DNA of 5,851 nucleotides, taken from Bifidobacterium breve (GTDB lineage Bacteria > Actinomycetota > Actinomycetes > Nanopelagicales > Nanopelagicaceae). The stretch lies in contig CAMBGL010000079.1 of assembly GCA_945866155.1 (NCBI GenBank), forward strand, positions 1 to 5,851. Reading direction: 5' to 3'. Positions 1-5,827 of the stretch are shown here, in pieces. The position numbers and the translations under genes were made by a program. Numbering within the stretch: the stretch's first letter is position 1; the number at the start of each line of letters is the position of its first letter. The notes beneath the pieces were generated by a model, which was given only the letters and a program-made list of their open reading frames with translations, searched no databases and was not told the origin of the DNA.

Positions 1-2
1 GC

Positions 3-125
3 CCAGTTCTGCTTTGCCATATTTACATATCCATTTCGTTTTCGTTTGCCACTTATTCGCTAGTCCTTAGTTTAGTGGCATCAAATAAGTTTGACGAGAC
101 AGGATTTGAAGTTGCCTTCTTCTAA
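3..125 (+). CDS. Possible C-terminal fragment of a membrane protein (5' end outside window)
   Basis: This frame is open from the window edge to a TAA at 123-125, giving about 40 residues. The first two thirds are strongly hydrophobic (Val, Leu, Ile, Ser, Phe), like a last membrane helix. A short polar tail follows (SNKFDETGFEVAFF). The other two forward frames stop near positions 61 and 68, so this is the only forward frame that could carry a gene up to the next one. Its stop overlaps the stop of the opposite-strand gene at 122-124, a tight tail-to-tail arrangement common in compact genomes. No family can be named from so short a piece, and a chance open frame remains quite possible. Confidence 0.3.
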   Translation, partial: PVLLCHIYISISFSFATYSLVLSLVASNKFDETGFEVAFF

Positions 126-847
126 ATCTCAATTTCGATATCAGATTGATACTTTCCAGTATTTTTACCGTTGAGAAGATGCACAAAGCCATCTCCGTAG
201 ATACTCCAGGATTTGAGATTATTTGTCACAATTGCTGTGCCTTCGTCGATTCCCACTATGCGAACACCCTCTGGCGCTTTGAGAAATAGCTGAGCAGCGC
301 TATCGGGTATCCATTTGAAGAATTTGTTGTAGTGAGGCACAACACGAATATGTGGAAGTAGGCCAAGTCCTGTTTCTCCGCTCTCTTTCATTTTACGAAA
401 GTGTGGAATATCAGGACCAAATGCCATAGCCCCTGCGCTACATCCAGCAAGGGATGTTCCTGATTTCCAATTCGAAATAATTGCATCCCAGACTGGAGTA
501 CCGAAGAGTGTTTGAGCCAAATAATGTGGGTCACCGCCGCTGAGATAAATAAGTCCAGCACCTTTTATTTGATCTGCAAGATCAATTCGTATGGCATCTT
601 CGCGGGTAAAGACTGGAAGGAAAACTTGCTGCGCACCAATTCGACCTGCTTGCTCTTTTCCGATTCGTTCCCAATAGCGCAAACGTTCGACACTTTCCTG
701 ACCAGCAGCTGTTGCAAGTTGTACATATCGAAGTGAGGGGCCACTTTGAAGAAGTGAACTCTCGAGTTCTGCCATGACGGGCAGATATTCACCAGATCCA
801 ACGAGTGCCAGAGTTCCAGATTGAGTCACTCGCGAAACGTACCCCAT
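122..847 (-). CDS. Peptidase family S51 / cyanophycinase-like hydrolase
   Basis: The 241-residue protein has the class I glutamine-amidotransferase-like fold of family S51 (dipeptidase E, cyanophycinase). Visible motifs in order are an N-terminal strand and turn LALVGSGEYLP (13-23), YLSGGDP (101-107), the nucleophile elbow GCSAGA with Ser137, PHYNK with His172, and GIDEGTA with Glu202. Ser137, His172 and Glu202 match the Ser-His-Glu arrangement known in cyanophycinase, so a serine hydrolase acting on a peptide or beta-aspartyl-type bond in the cytoplasm is likely. The substrate is unknown, and no cyanophycin synthetase is seen nearby. No signal peptide or membrane segment is visible. The length is slightly below typical cyanophycinase and close to PepE-type proteins. 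The start is the ATG at 845-847. A GTG at codon 7 is an alternative that would keep the whole fold, and no clear Shine-Dalgarno supports either. The gene is divergent from the aldo/keto reductase. Confidence 0.85.
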   Translation of the reverse strand: MGYVSRVTQSGTLALVGSGEYLPVMAELESSLLQSGPSLRYVQLATAAGQESVERLRYWERIGKEQAGRIGAQQVFLPVFTREDAIRIDLADQIKGAGLIYLSGGDPHYLAQTLFGTPVWDAIISNWKSGTSLAGCSAGAMAFGPDIPHFRKMKESGETGLGLLPHIRVVPHYNKFFKWIPDSAAQLFLKAPEGVRIVGIDEGTAIVTNNLKSWSIYGDGFVHLLNGKNTGKYQSDIEIEI

Positions 848-869
848 TCATTATTCTTATCCATTGCAC

Positions 870-875
870 TAGCAT
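870..875 (+). promoter_or_regulatory. Candidate -10 box of a leaderless promoter for the aldo/keto reductase gene
   Basis: The hexamer TAGCAT ends exactly six bases before the ATG at 882. That spacing would place the transcription start at or next to the start codon. No Shine-Dalgarno-like purine run is present before this ATG, which fits a leaderless message. The box matches TATAAT at 4 of 6 positions, including the important first two and last bases. No good -35 box is seen. This is inferred from position only. Confidence 0.4.
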
Positions 876-881
876 CACGAC

Positions 882-1856
882 ATGATTATTCAGCGCAAAC
901 TTGGTCCCTATTCAGTCTCTGCTATTGGAATGGGATGCATGCCATTTTCATTTCCTAATGATCGCTATCCAGGATTGACTGAGCAGCAAGATGTTGCAAT
1001 TGGAGTAATCCACCAAGCACTCGATGCTGGTATCTCTCTTCTCGATACTGCAGATATTTATGCTCCAAGTTGGAACTCTGTTGGACACAATGAAATTATT
1101 GTTGGAAAGGCATTTGCTTCCTGGAAGGGCACTCCTGAGCAGAAAGCAAAAGTTGTTATTGCAACAAAGGCTGGTATTACTCGCGAAAATAACGGAACAA
1201 TGTTTGGTATTCCAGGACGCGATGCATCAAAGAATTATTTATATCGCGCTGTTGAAGCCTCTGCACTAAAGCTTGGGCTTTCAAAGATTCCATTATGGCA
1301 ACATCACAGAACTGATATCTCTCTTACCTATGAAGCACAGTTTGAAAATATCATGACATTGAAAGAACACGGATATGTTGCGCAAATTGGCGTAAGTAAT
1401 GTGAATGCAAAGATGCTACTTCACGCAATCAAAGCGGGAGGTCGTCCAGAGGAAGGCGGAATCATCTCTGTGCAAAATGAATTTAGTCCAAATTATCGTC
1501 ACGCTGCAGATGTCATCGATATCTGTACTGAATATGGAATTGCTTATCTACCTTGGTCACCACTTGGTGGAGGTGGAAACTTTGCAAAAATTGCAACTGG
1601 TGAACTTGGCGCATTCAAGAAAATGGCTGATAGCAAAGGTGTTTCACCGTATGCACTCACCATTGCATGGCATCTCAACCAATTCCCTACATCAATTCCA
1701 ATTCCAGGTGCATCAAGAGCATCCTCTATTTTGGATTCACTTTCAGGCGTGGATATCAAACTATCTGCGAGTGAAATTGCAGAACTCAATGCGAGTTGTC
1801 CAACAAATACTCTAGAGAGCCAAGAGCTACTCGACGATCTGAAGTTCCCCGCCTAA
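882..1856 (+). CDS. Aldo/keto reductase
   Basis: The 324-residue protein is a typical full-length member of the aldo/keto reductase superfamily: a soluble TIM barrel that reduces aldehydes or ketones with NAD(P)H. The N-terminal RKLGPYSVSAIGMGCM (5-20) is the classic opening. The catalytic tetrad is visible as Asp55 and Tyr60 (LLDTADIY), Lys96 (VIATKAG) and His142 (WQHHRTD). Further family motifs are QIGVSN (168-173), VQNEFSP (197-203), LPWSPLGGG (223-231) and the cofactor-binding IPGASRASSI (274-283). The common active-site string YQLHRPD reads WQHHRTD here, a mild variant that keeps the catalytic His. The ATG at 882 gives the expected N-terminus; it lacks a Shine-Dalgarno but has a TANNNT box upstream. 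The gene stands alone on its strand, divergent from the S51 hydrolase and convergent with the permease. The physiological carbonyl substrate cannot be read from the sequence. Confidence 0.93.
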   Translation: MIIQRKLGPYSVSAIGMGCMPFSFPNDRYPGLTEQQDVAIGVIHQALDAGISLLDTADIYAPSWNSVGHNEIIVGKAFASWKGTPEQKAKVVIATKAGITRENNGTMFGIPGRDASKNYLYRAVEASALKLGLSKIPLWQHHRTDISLTYEAQFENIMTLKEHGYVAQIGVSNVNAKMLLHAIKAGGRPEEGGIISVQNEFSPNYRHAADVIDICTEYGIAYLPWSPLGGGGNFAKIATGELGAFKKMADSKGVSPYALTIAWHLNQFPTSIPIPGASRASSILDSLSGVDIKLSASEIAELNASCPTNTLESQELLDDLKFPA

Positions 1857-1861
1857 GAAAT

Positions 1862-1893
1862 TCAATCTACTTTTTATCCAAATAGTAGATTGA
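1862..1893. terminator. Perfect inverted repeat at a convergent gene junction, possible bidirectional terminator
   Basis: Arms TCAATCTACT (1862-1871) and AGTAGATTGA (1884-1893) are perfect 10-bp complements around a 12-base loop. The hairpin begins 6 bp after the aldo/keto reductase stop and covers the last codons and stop of the opposite-strand permease. The position suits a terminator shared by both genes. Against this, the arms are AT-rich and neither strand has a real T-run directly after the stem, so classical intrinsic termination would be weak. Part of the right arm also codes for the permease C-terminus. Confidence 0.45.
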
Positions 1894-2614
1894 GGCCAGC
1901 AAGCGCTGCACTTACTAGCGTGATGTTCTGAAAGAGTTCCAGATTTAGCTTATTGATTACTTTACGACCCAACATGGCGCCGAGTGGCACCAGAGGTAGT
2001 GCGGGGAGTATGTAATAGAGAGATTCAAAATTCAATAAGCCCAACGCAAGAGTAAATGGAAGTTTGAAAAGATTGACCAAAAAGAAAAGCCATGCATTAT
2101 TTCCCATAAATTTCATGACAGTGTTTTCACGCAATAGTAGATAGATGCTCATTGGGGGACCACCCGAATTGGCAACCATGCTCATAAATCCTGTCATAAG
2201 ACCAAGACTGAGACGCAGTGCCTTTGGATAACGAAGATTGAGACTGAAATTATTTCTTTGTAATCGCTGACTTATTGGGTAGAGGATTACAAGCAGAAGC
2301 ACAATCACACCAATTGTGTGCTTGAGTGAAATATCTGTTGAGCGTGATAAAAAATAGACTCCACCAAATATTCCAAAAATTATTGGCCAAATCAGACCAC
2401 GGAGCATTTTCCATTCGACGTGTTTCTTATAGACACCTATTGCAAAGAGATCACCAGTTATCAAAAGTATGAGCATCACGCCCATAGATTCTTTTGCGGG
2501 TAGCAATGTTGCCAATAGCGCAGCATTGACCATTCCAATGCCACCGATTGCAGTTTTAGAAAAACCTGTCAGAAAGCCGATGAGCGCTAACAATAAAATT
2601 AGAGTGAGCGACAT
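1874..2614 (-). CDS. TauE/SafE-family permease (sulfite/organosulfonate exporter-like)
   Basis: The 246-residue, very hydrophobic protein has about eight membrane segments in two halves, the normal size and layout of the TauE/SafE (formerly DUF81) family. The first-half signature is GFLTGFSKTAIGGIG (13-27). The second-half signature is GFMSMVANSGGPPMSIYLL (142-160), with the family's Asn-x-Gly-Gly-Pro-Pro motif. Approximate membrane segments are 3-18, 26-39, 44-62, 72-88, 100-115, 134-150, 172-194, 200-216 and 228-245, some of them re-entrant. Members move small anions such as sulfite, sulfoacetate or other sulfonates across the inner membrane, but many have unknown substrates, so the transported compound is open. 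The gene follows the glutamine amidotransferase with a 14-bp gap and is probably co-transcribed. An AGG directly touches the ATG, too close for a normal ribosome site, so translational coupling is likely. Confidence 0.88.
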   Translation of the reverse strand: MSLTLILLLALIGFLTGFSKTAIGGIGMVNAALLATLLPAKESMGVMLILLITGDLFAIGVYKKHVEWKMLRGLIWPIIFGIFGGVYFLSRSTDISLKHTIGVIVLLLVILYPISQRLQRNNFSLNLRYPKALRLSLGLMTGFMSMVANSGGPPMSIYLLLRENTVMKFMGNNAWLFFLVNLFKLPFTLALGLLNFESLYYILPALPLVPLGAMLGRKVINKLNLELFQNITLVSAALAGLNLLFG

Positions 2615-2628
2615 CCTAAATAATTAGA

Positions 2629-3300
2629 CTAATTCTGTGGTGTAAATACTTGATCAAAGAGTGCAAAAGCGCGATCACGAAGTTTTGCTTCATCCTCTTT
2701 CATTGCAGCAATAGCAGGTGCCCATTTTTCTTTTGGTGCGCCACTACGTTGAACCATTCTTCCTAGTGATTCGCTATGAGTTTCTGGGTGGAATTGCACA
2801 GCCCATGCTTTACCTTTTTTGAATGCAATAGCTGCATCAAAGCTGGTAGCAAGAATTTCTACACCTGGAACTGATCGAATGCTCTCTGGGTCAATGAAGT
2901 CTTCATGCCAGAACATCCAAGAACCCTCGTGAACTACAGGGGTACTACTTGTCATTTTCTTGAAGCCGGTATTTTTCTCTTCACGACGATTTACTTCTCC
3001 GCCTAGTGCTCTTGCCATAATCTGTGAGCCGTAGCAGATTCCAAAATATGGCTGATTAGATTCAATACGAGTTTTTACTAGTTCAATTTCTTGAGGTGAT
3101 GAGGGATGTTCGTATCCAGTGGAGACAGAGTTATGTGAACCGAGAATGACTACAAGGTCCGCTGCAAGTAAATCTTTTGCGTCCCATTGCTGTTCCCGGA
3201 AGTAACGCGTAACTTCATGACCACGAGCATCGGCCCATTCACCGAGTACTGCTAGTTCGGCGCCGACTTCTTCATGACTCAGGACTGCAATTTTTGACAT
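2629..3300 (-). CDS. Class I glutamine amidotransferase domain protein
   Basis: The 223-residue, single-domain protein has the triad-type GATase class I fold (COG0518-like, related to the GMP synthase amidotransferase half). The nucleophile elbow YFGICYGSQ (85-93) carries Cys89. AVQFHPETHSE (167-177) supplies His171 and Glu173, completing the Cys-His-Glu triad. VILGSHNSVS (51-60) matches the oxyanion-region loop, and WMFWHEDF (128-135) is the conserved His-containing loop before the last strands. No synthase domain is fused or adjacent, so it may hydrolyse glutamine for an unlinked partner or act as a hydrolase on gamma-glutamyl-type compounds. The sequence does not decide between these. It is cytoplasmic, with no signal peptide. 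It is probably first in an operon with the permease 14 bp downstream. The ATG at 3298-3300 has no Shine-Dalgarno but a TAGAAT box six bases upstream. Confidence 0.9.
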   Translation of the reverse strand: MSKIAVLSHEEVGAELAVLGEWADARGHEVTRYFREQQWDAKDLLAADLVVILGSHNSVSTGYEHPSSPQEIELVKTRIESNQPYFGICYGSQIMARALGGEVNRREEKNTGFKKMTSSTPVVHEGSWMFWHEDFIDPESIRSVPGVEILATSFDAAIAFKKGKAWAVQFHPETHSESLGRMVQRSGAPKEKWAPAIAAMKEDEAKLRDRAFALFDQVFTPQN

Positions 3301-3306
3301 GTACGC

Positions 3307-3312
3307 ATTCTA
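3307..3312 (-). promoter_or_regulatory. Candidate -10 box of a leaderless promoter for the GATase-permease operon
   Basis: On the minus strand, TAGAAT (5 of 6 matches to TATAAT) ends six bases before the ATG of the amidotransferase. The spacing is the same as the TAGCAT box before the aldo/keto reductase. Transcription would begin at or beside the A of ATG, and no Shine-Dalgarno is present, so a leaderless transcript is likely. No convincing -35 is visible. The box lies in the 64-bp gap after the same-strand tRNA gene, so the operon need not rely on read-through from the tRNA. Confidence 0.5.
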
Positions 3313-3364
3313 AATAGATTCAGAATTATTTGCTTGGCTCCAATAGATAATCGTTTGAAATAAG

Positions 3365-3438
3365 TGGGGCGGGTCGGGCTCGAACCGACGACGACCGGAT
3401 TATGAGTCCGGGGCTCTAACCAACTGAGCTACCGCCCC
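3365..3438 (-). tRNA. tRNA with CAU anticodon, probably elongator tRNA-Met (tRNA-Ile2 possible)
   Basis: The minus strand folds as a complete 74-base cloverleaf. It has a perfect 7-bp acceptor stem (GGGGCGG / CCGCCCC), D arm GCTC-AGTTGGTTA-GAGC, anticodon stem CCGGA / TCCGG with loop CTCATAA, a 5-base variable region, T arm GTCGG-TTCGAGC-CCGAC, and discriminator A at 3365. The anticodon is CAU. The G1-C72 pair rules out a typical bacterial initiator tRNA. CAU is shared by elongator Met and by the lysidine-modified Ile2 tRNA. The C4-G69 and C29-G41 identity pairs of E. coli Ile2 are absent here (G4, G29), so Met is favoured. The 3' CCA is not encoded (CTT follows), so a CCA-adding enzyme must finish it. 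No clear terminator follows. Confidence 0.95.
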
Positions 3439-3475
3439 TGGGGCAATACTGAAACTTTACTGCATCATCAATATT

Positions 3476-3498
3476 TGAGACTCAGCCCTATAGTCACA
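3476..3498. promoter_or_regulatory. Imperfect dyad in the tRNA/katG divergent intergenic region
   Basis: TGAGACT (3476-3482) and AGTCACA (3492-3498) are inverted copies with one mismatch, separated by 9 bases. The dyad lies about 97 bases upstream of the katG ATG and about 38 bases upstream of the tRNA. It could bind a dimeric regulator, but it matches no operator that I recognise with confidence, and a dyad this short can arise by chance. The rest of the 156-bp region (3439-3594) holds no gene that I can support. Confidence 0.15.
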
Positions 3499-3571
3499 TT
3501 CGAGCGCAATTCTTGAATCATGAGATTATTTTTTGGAGTAGCACATGTATCTGTGGTTGATAGTCTTGCCA

Positions 3572-3577
3572 TATAAA
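3572..3577 (+). promoter_or_regulatory. Candidate -10 box of the katG promoter
   Basis: TATAAA matches the TATAAT consensus at 5 of 6 positions and lies 17 bases before the katG ATG. A start about 6-7 bases downstream would give a very short leader of roughly 10-12 bases that still carries the ribosome site. No -35 hexamer is seen at normal spacing, so the promoter may depend on an activator, or the true promoter may lie further upstream. Confidence 0.35.
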
Positions 3578-3583
3578 TAGCAC

Positions 3584-3590
3584 GAGGGGG
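3584..3590 (+). promoter_or_regulatory. katG ribosome binding site
   Basis: GAGGGGG is a purine-rich Shine-Dalgarno. Its GAGG core ends 7 bases before the ATG at 3595, which supports that start. It is the clearest ribosome site in the window; the aldo/keto reductase and amidotransferase genes have none. Confidence 0.7.
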
Positions 3591-3594
3591 AATT

Positions 3595-5766
3595 ATGGAT
3601 ACAACAGCCACATGCCCATATACCGGAGCAAAGCTTGCAGATGAGGGCACATACAATCGCGACTGGTGGCCTAATCAACTTGATCTAAAGATTTTGCAAC
3701 ACAACTCTCCTCTTGCAGATCCTATGGATAAGAAATTCAATTACGCAAAAGAATTCAAATCTTTAGATATGAAAGCTTTAGTGCGCGACCTTGAAGTATT
3801 GATGACGGATTCTCAAGAATGGTGGCCAGCAGATTACGGACACTATGGACCATTCTTTATTCGAATGGCTTGGCATAGCGCTGGTACATATCGCACAAGT
3901 GATGGACGCGGTGGTGGCGGTGCAGGTATGCAACGCTTCGCACCACTGAATAGCTGGCCAGATAATGTGAACTTAGATAAAGCCCGTCGTTTGCTATGGC
4001 CAATAAAGCAAAAGTATGGCAAGAAAATTTCATGGGCAGACTTAATGATTCTGACAGGAAATATTGCAATTGATTCAATGGGACTCAAGACATTTGGCTT
4101 TGGTGGCGGACGCGAAGATGTGTGGGAACCAGATGAGACATATTGGGGTAAAGAAGCACAGTGGCTTGCAGATGAACGCTATAGCGGAGATAGAAAATTA
4201 GATGAACCACTTGCAGCAGTTCAAATGGGACTCATTTATGTAAACCCTGAAGGACCAAATGGAGTGCCTGACATTTTAGGATCAGCTCGCGATATTCGTG
4301 AAACTTTTGCGCGCATGGCAATGAATGATGAAGAAACTGTGGCACTCATTGCAGGTGGACATACATTTGGTAAAGCACATGGCGCTGCATCACCTGAAAA
4401 ATATGTAGGCGCAGAACCAGAAGGTGCTCCAATCGAGCAAATGGGTCTTGGTTGGAAGAATACTTTCGGCAGCGGAAATGGGGCCGAAACAATTTCAAGT
4501 GGTCTCGAAGGCGCGTGGACTCCAACTCCTACGCAGTGGGATAACACTTATTTCAAAACTCTATTCAAATATGAGTGGGTGCAAACTAAGAGTCCAGCTG
4601 GTGCAACGCAGTGGATTCCTACTGATGAATCAGCGAAGAAGTCAGTGCCGGATGCGCATGTAGATGGAAAGACACATGCACCAGTTATGTTCACAACAGA
4701 TCTTGCACTTCGAACAGATCCTGCATACGAGAAGATTTCTCGACGATTCTTAGATAACCCAGACCAGTTAGCTGATGCATTCGCTCGCGCTTGGTTTAAA
4801 TTAACTCACCGAGATATGGGACCTAAAAATCGCTATCTAGGACCACTGGTGCCAAAAGAAGATTTGATTTGGCAAGATCCACTTCCAAAAGCGAGCAAAG
4901 TAAAGCTAACTGAGAAGAAAATATCTGCACTGAAAAAGTCCATTATTGACTCCGGACTTACAACTTCTCAATTGGTTACAACTGCTTGGGCATCTGCTTC
5001 GACTTTCCGTGGGACAGATAAACGCGGTGGCGCGAATGGTGCCCGTATCGCACTTGAACCACAGCGCAATTGGGAAGCAAATAACCCTAAAGAACTGGAG
5101 AAAGTTCTCAAGAAGTTAGAGAAAATTCAAAGTGATTTCAATGCAAAGAATAAGAAGTCTCCTGTCTCACTTGCAGACCTCATTGTCCTAGGTGGAAATG
5201 CAGCAATTGAAGTGGCGGCTAAGAAAGCGGGCCATAAAGTCTCTGTGCCATTTAGATCAGGCCGTACTGATGCAACACAGAAGCAGACCGATGTAACATC
5301 TTTTGCAGTCTTAGAACCAGCAGCAGATGGCTTCCGAAATTTTGTAAAGTCGGGAAGTACAGTGCCAGCGGAATATCAACTCGTGGATCGCGCAGCGCTA
5401 CTCACGCTAACCGCTCCAGAGATGAGCGTTCTAGTTGGTGGATTGCGCGTACTTGGTGCAAACGCTGATGGTTCAGATATCGGAGTTTTCACTAAAAAGA
5501 AGGGAGCGCTAACAAATGACTTCTTTGTCAATATGTTATCTCCTAAAACTTCCTGGGCGCCAAAGAAGGGCACAGATCTCTTCGAGGCTCACGATAATAA
5601 AACGGGAGCAGTGAAGTGGACAGGCTCTCGCGCTGATTTAGTCTTTGGTTCTAATTCTATTTTGCGCGCAATCGCAGAGGTTTATGCCAGCAATGATGCG
5701 CAAGAGAAGTTTGTTCACGACTTTGTTTCCGCATGGAATAAGGTCATGGAATTGGATCGCTTCTAA
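3595..5766 (+). CDS. katG: Catalase-peroxidase KatG
   Basis: The 723-residue protein is a full-length bifunctional haem catalase-peroxidase that breaks down hydrogen peroxide and also oxidises small donors. It has the normal duplicated layout: a haem-binding N-terminal domain (about 35-425) and a haem-free C-terminal copy (about 440-723). Distal residues Arg90, Trp93 and His94 lie in IRMAWHSAGTYR; the proximal haem ligand His256 is in GGHTFGKAH, with Trp308 and Asp369. The Met-Tyr-Trp crosslink needed for catalase activity can form from Trp93, Tyr215 (GLIYVNPEGP) and Met241 (RMAMND). The mobile Arg is Arg406 (HRDMGP). Ser302 aligns with Ser315 of Mycobacterium tuberculosis KatG. No export signal is seen, so it is cytoplasmic. 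The start is set by a good Shine-Dalgarno and the usual CPYTG-type N-terminus. No furA gene precedes it, unlike many actinobacterial katG loci; a divergent tRNA does. No frameshift is seen. Confidence 0.98.
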   Translation: MDTTATCPYTGAKLADEGTYNRDWWPNQLDLKILQHNSPLADPMDKKFNYAKEFKSLDMKALVRDLEVLMTDSQEWWPADYGHYGPFFIRMAWHSAGTYRTSDGRGGGGAGMQRFAPLNSWPDNVNLDKARRLLWPIKQKYGKKISWADLMILTGNIAIDSMGLKTFGFGGGREDVWEPDETYWGKEAQWLADERYSGDRKLDEPLAAVQMGLIYVNPEGPNGVPDILGSARDIRETFARMAMNDEETVALIAGGHTFGKAHGAASPEKYVGAEPEGAPIEQMGLGWKNTFGSGNGAETISSGLEGAWTPTPTQWDNTYFKTLFKYEWVQTKSPAGATQWIPTDESAKKSVPDAHVDGKTHAPVMFTTDLALRTDPAYEKISRRFLDNPDQLADAFARAWFKLTHRDMGPKNRYLGPLVPKEDLIWQDPLPKASKVKLTEKKISALKKSIIDSGLTTSQLVTTAWASASTFRGTDKRGGANGARIALEPQRNWEANNPKELEKVLKKLEKIQSDFNAKNKKSPVSLADLIVLGGNAAIEVAAKKAGHKVSVPFRSGRTDATQKQTDVTSFAVLEPAADGFRNFVKSGSTVPAEYQLVDRAALLTLTAPEMSVLVGGLRVLGANADGSDIGVFTKKKGALTNDFFVNMLSPKTSWAPKKGTDLFEAHDNKTGAVKWTGSRADLVFGSNSILRAIAEVYASNDAQEKFVHDFVSAWNKVMELDRF

Positions 5767-5827
5767 ATCACATACTTATAGCGCTGTCTTTGAGAAAAAT
5801 CACAGGTAGTAGTTGTAGGGTAATTTT

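Noticed and set aside
1..20. Possible minus-strand gene start (ATG at 18-20, reading MAKQNW)
   Set aside because: Only six codons are visible, with no ribosome site and no leaderless-type box at the right spacing. It also conflicts with the more open plus-strand frame.
512..736. Open frame of 74 codons on the plus strand
   Set aside because: It lies wholly inside the S51 hydrolase gene on the other strand, shows no family motif, and is explained as an antisense shadow.
1405..1815. Open frame of 136 codons on the plus strand
   Set aside because: It lies in another frame within the aldo/keto reductase, whose motifs are clear. The translation is low-complexity and unlike a folded protein.
3439..3465. 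Remnant of a second tRNA upstream of the tRNA gene
   Set aside because: A TTCA-containing stretch and a CCCCA end resemble a T arm, but stem lengths do not fit and the normally invariant A58 is missing.
3468..3656. Minus-strand open frame of 62 codons covering the katG upstream region
   Set aside because: It overlaps the katG ribosome site and first codons on the opposite strand. It has no recognisable motif and no ribosome site that I can support.
4236..4547. Minus-strand open frame of 103 codons inside katG
   Set aside because: It is antisense to the most conserved part of katG. Its Pro/Ser/Ala-rich translation is typical of a shadow frame.
5767..5827. Terminator after katG
   Set aside because: Only a 6-bp AGCGCT palindrome with no loop is present, and no stem followed by a T-run is found.
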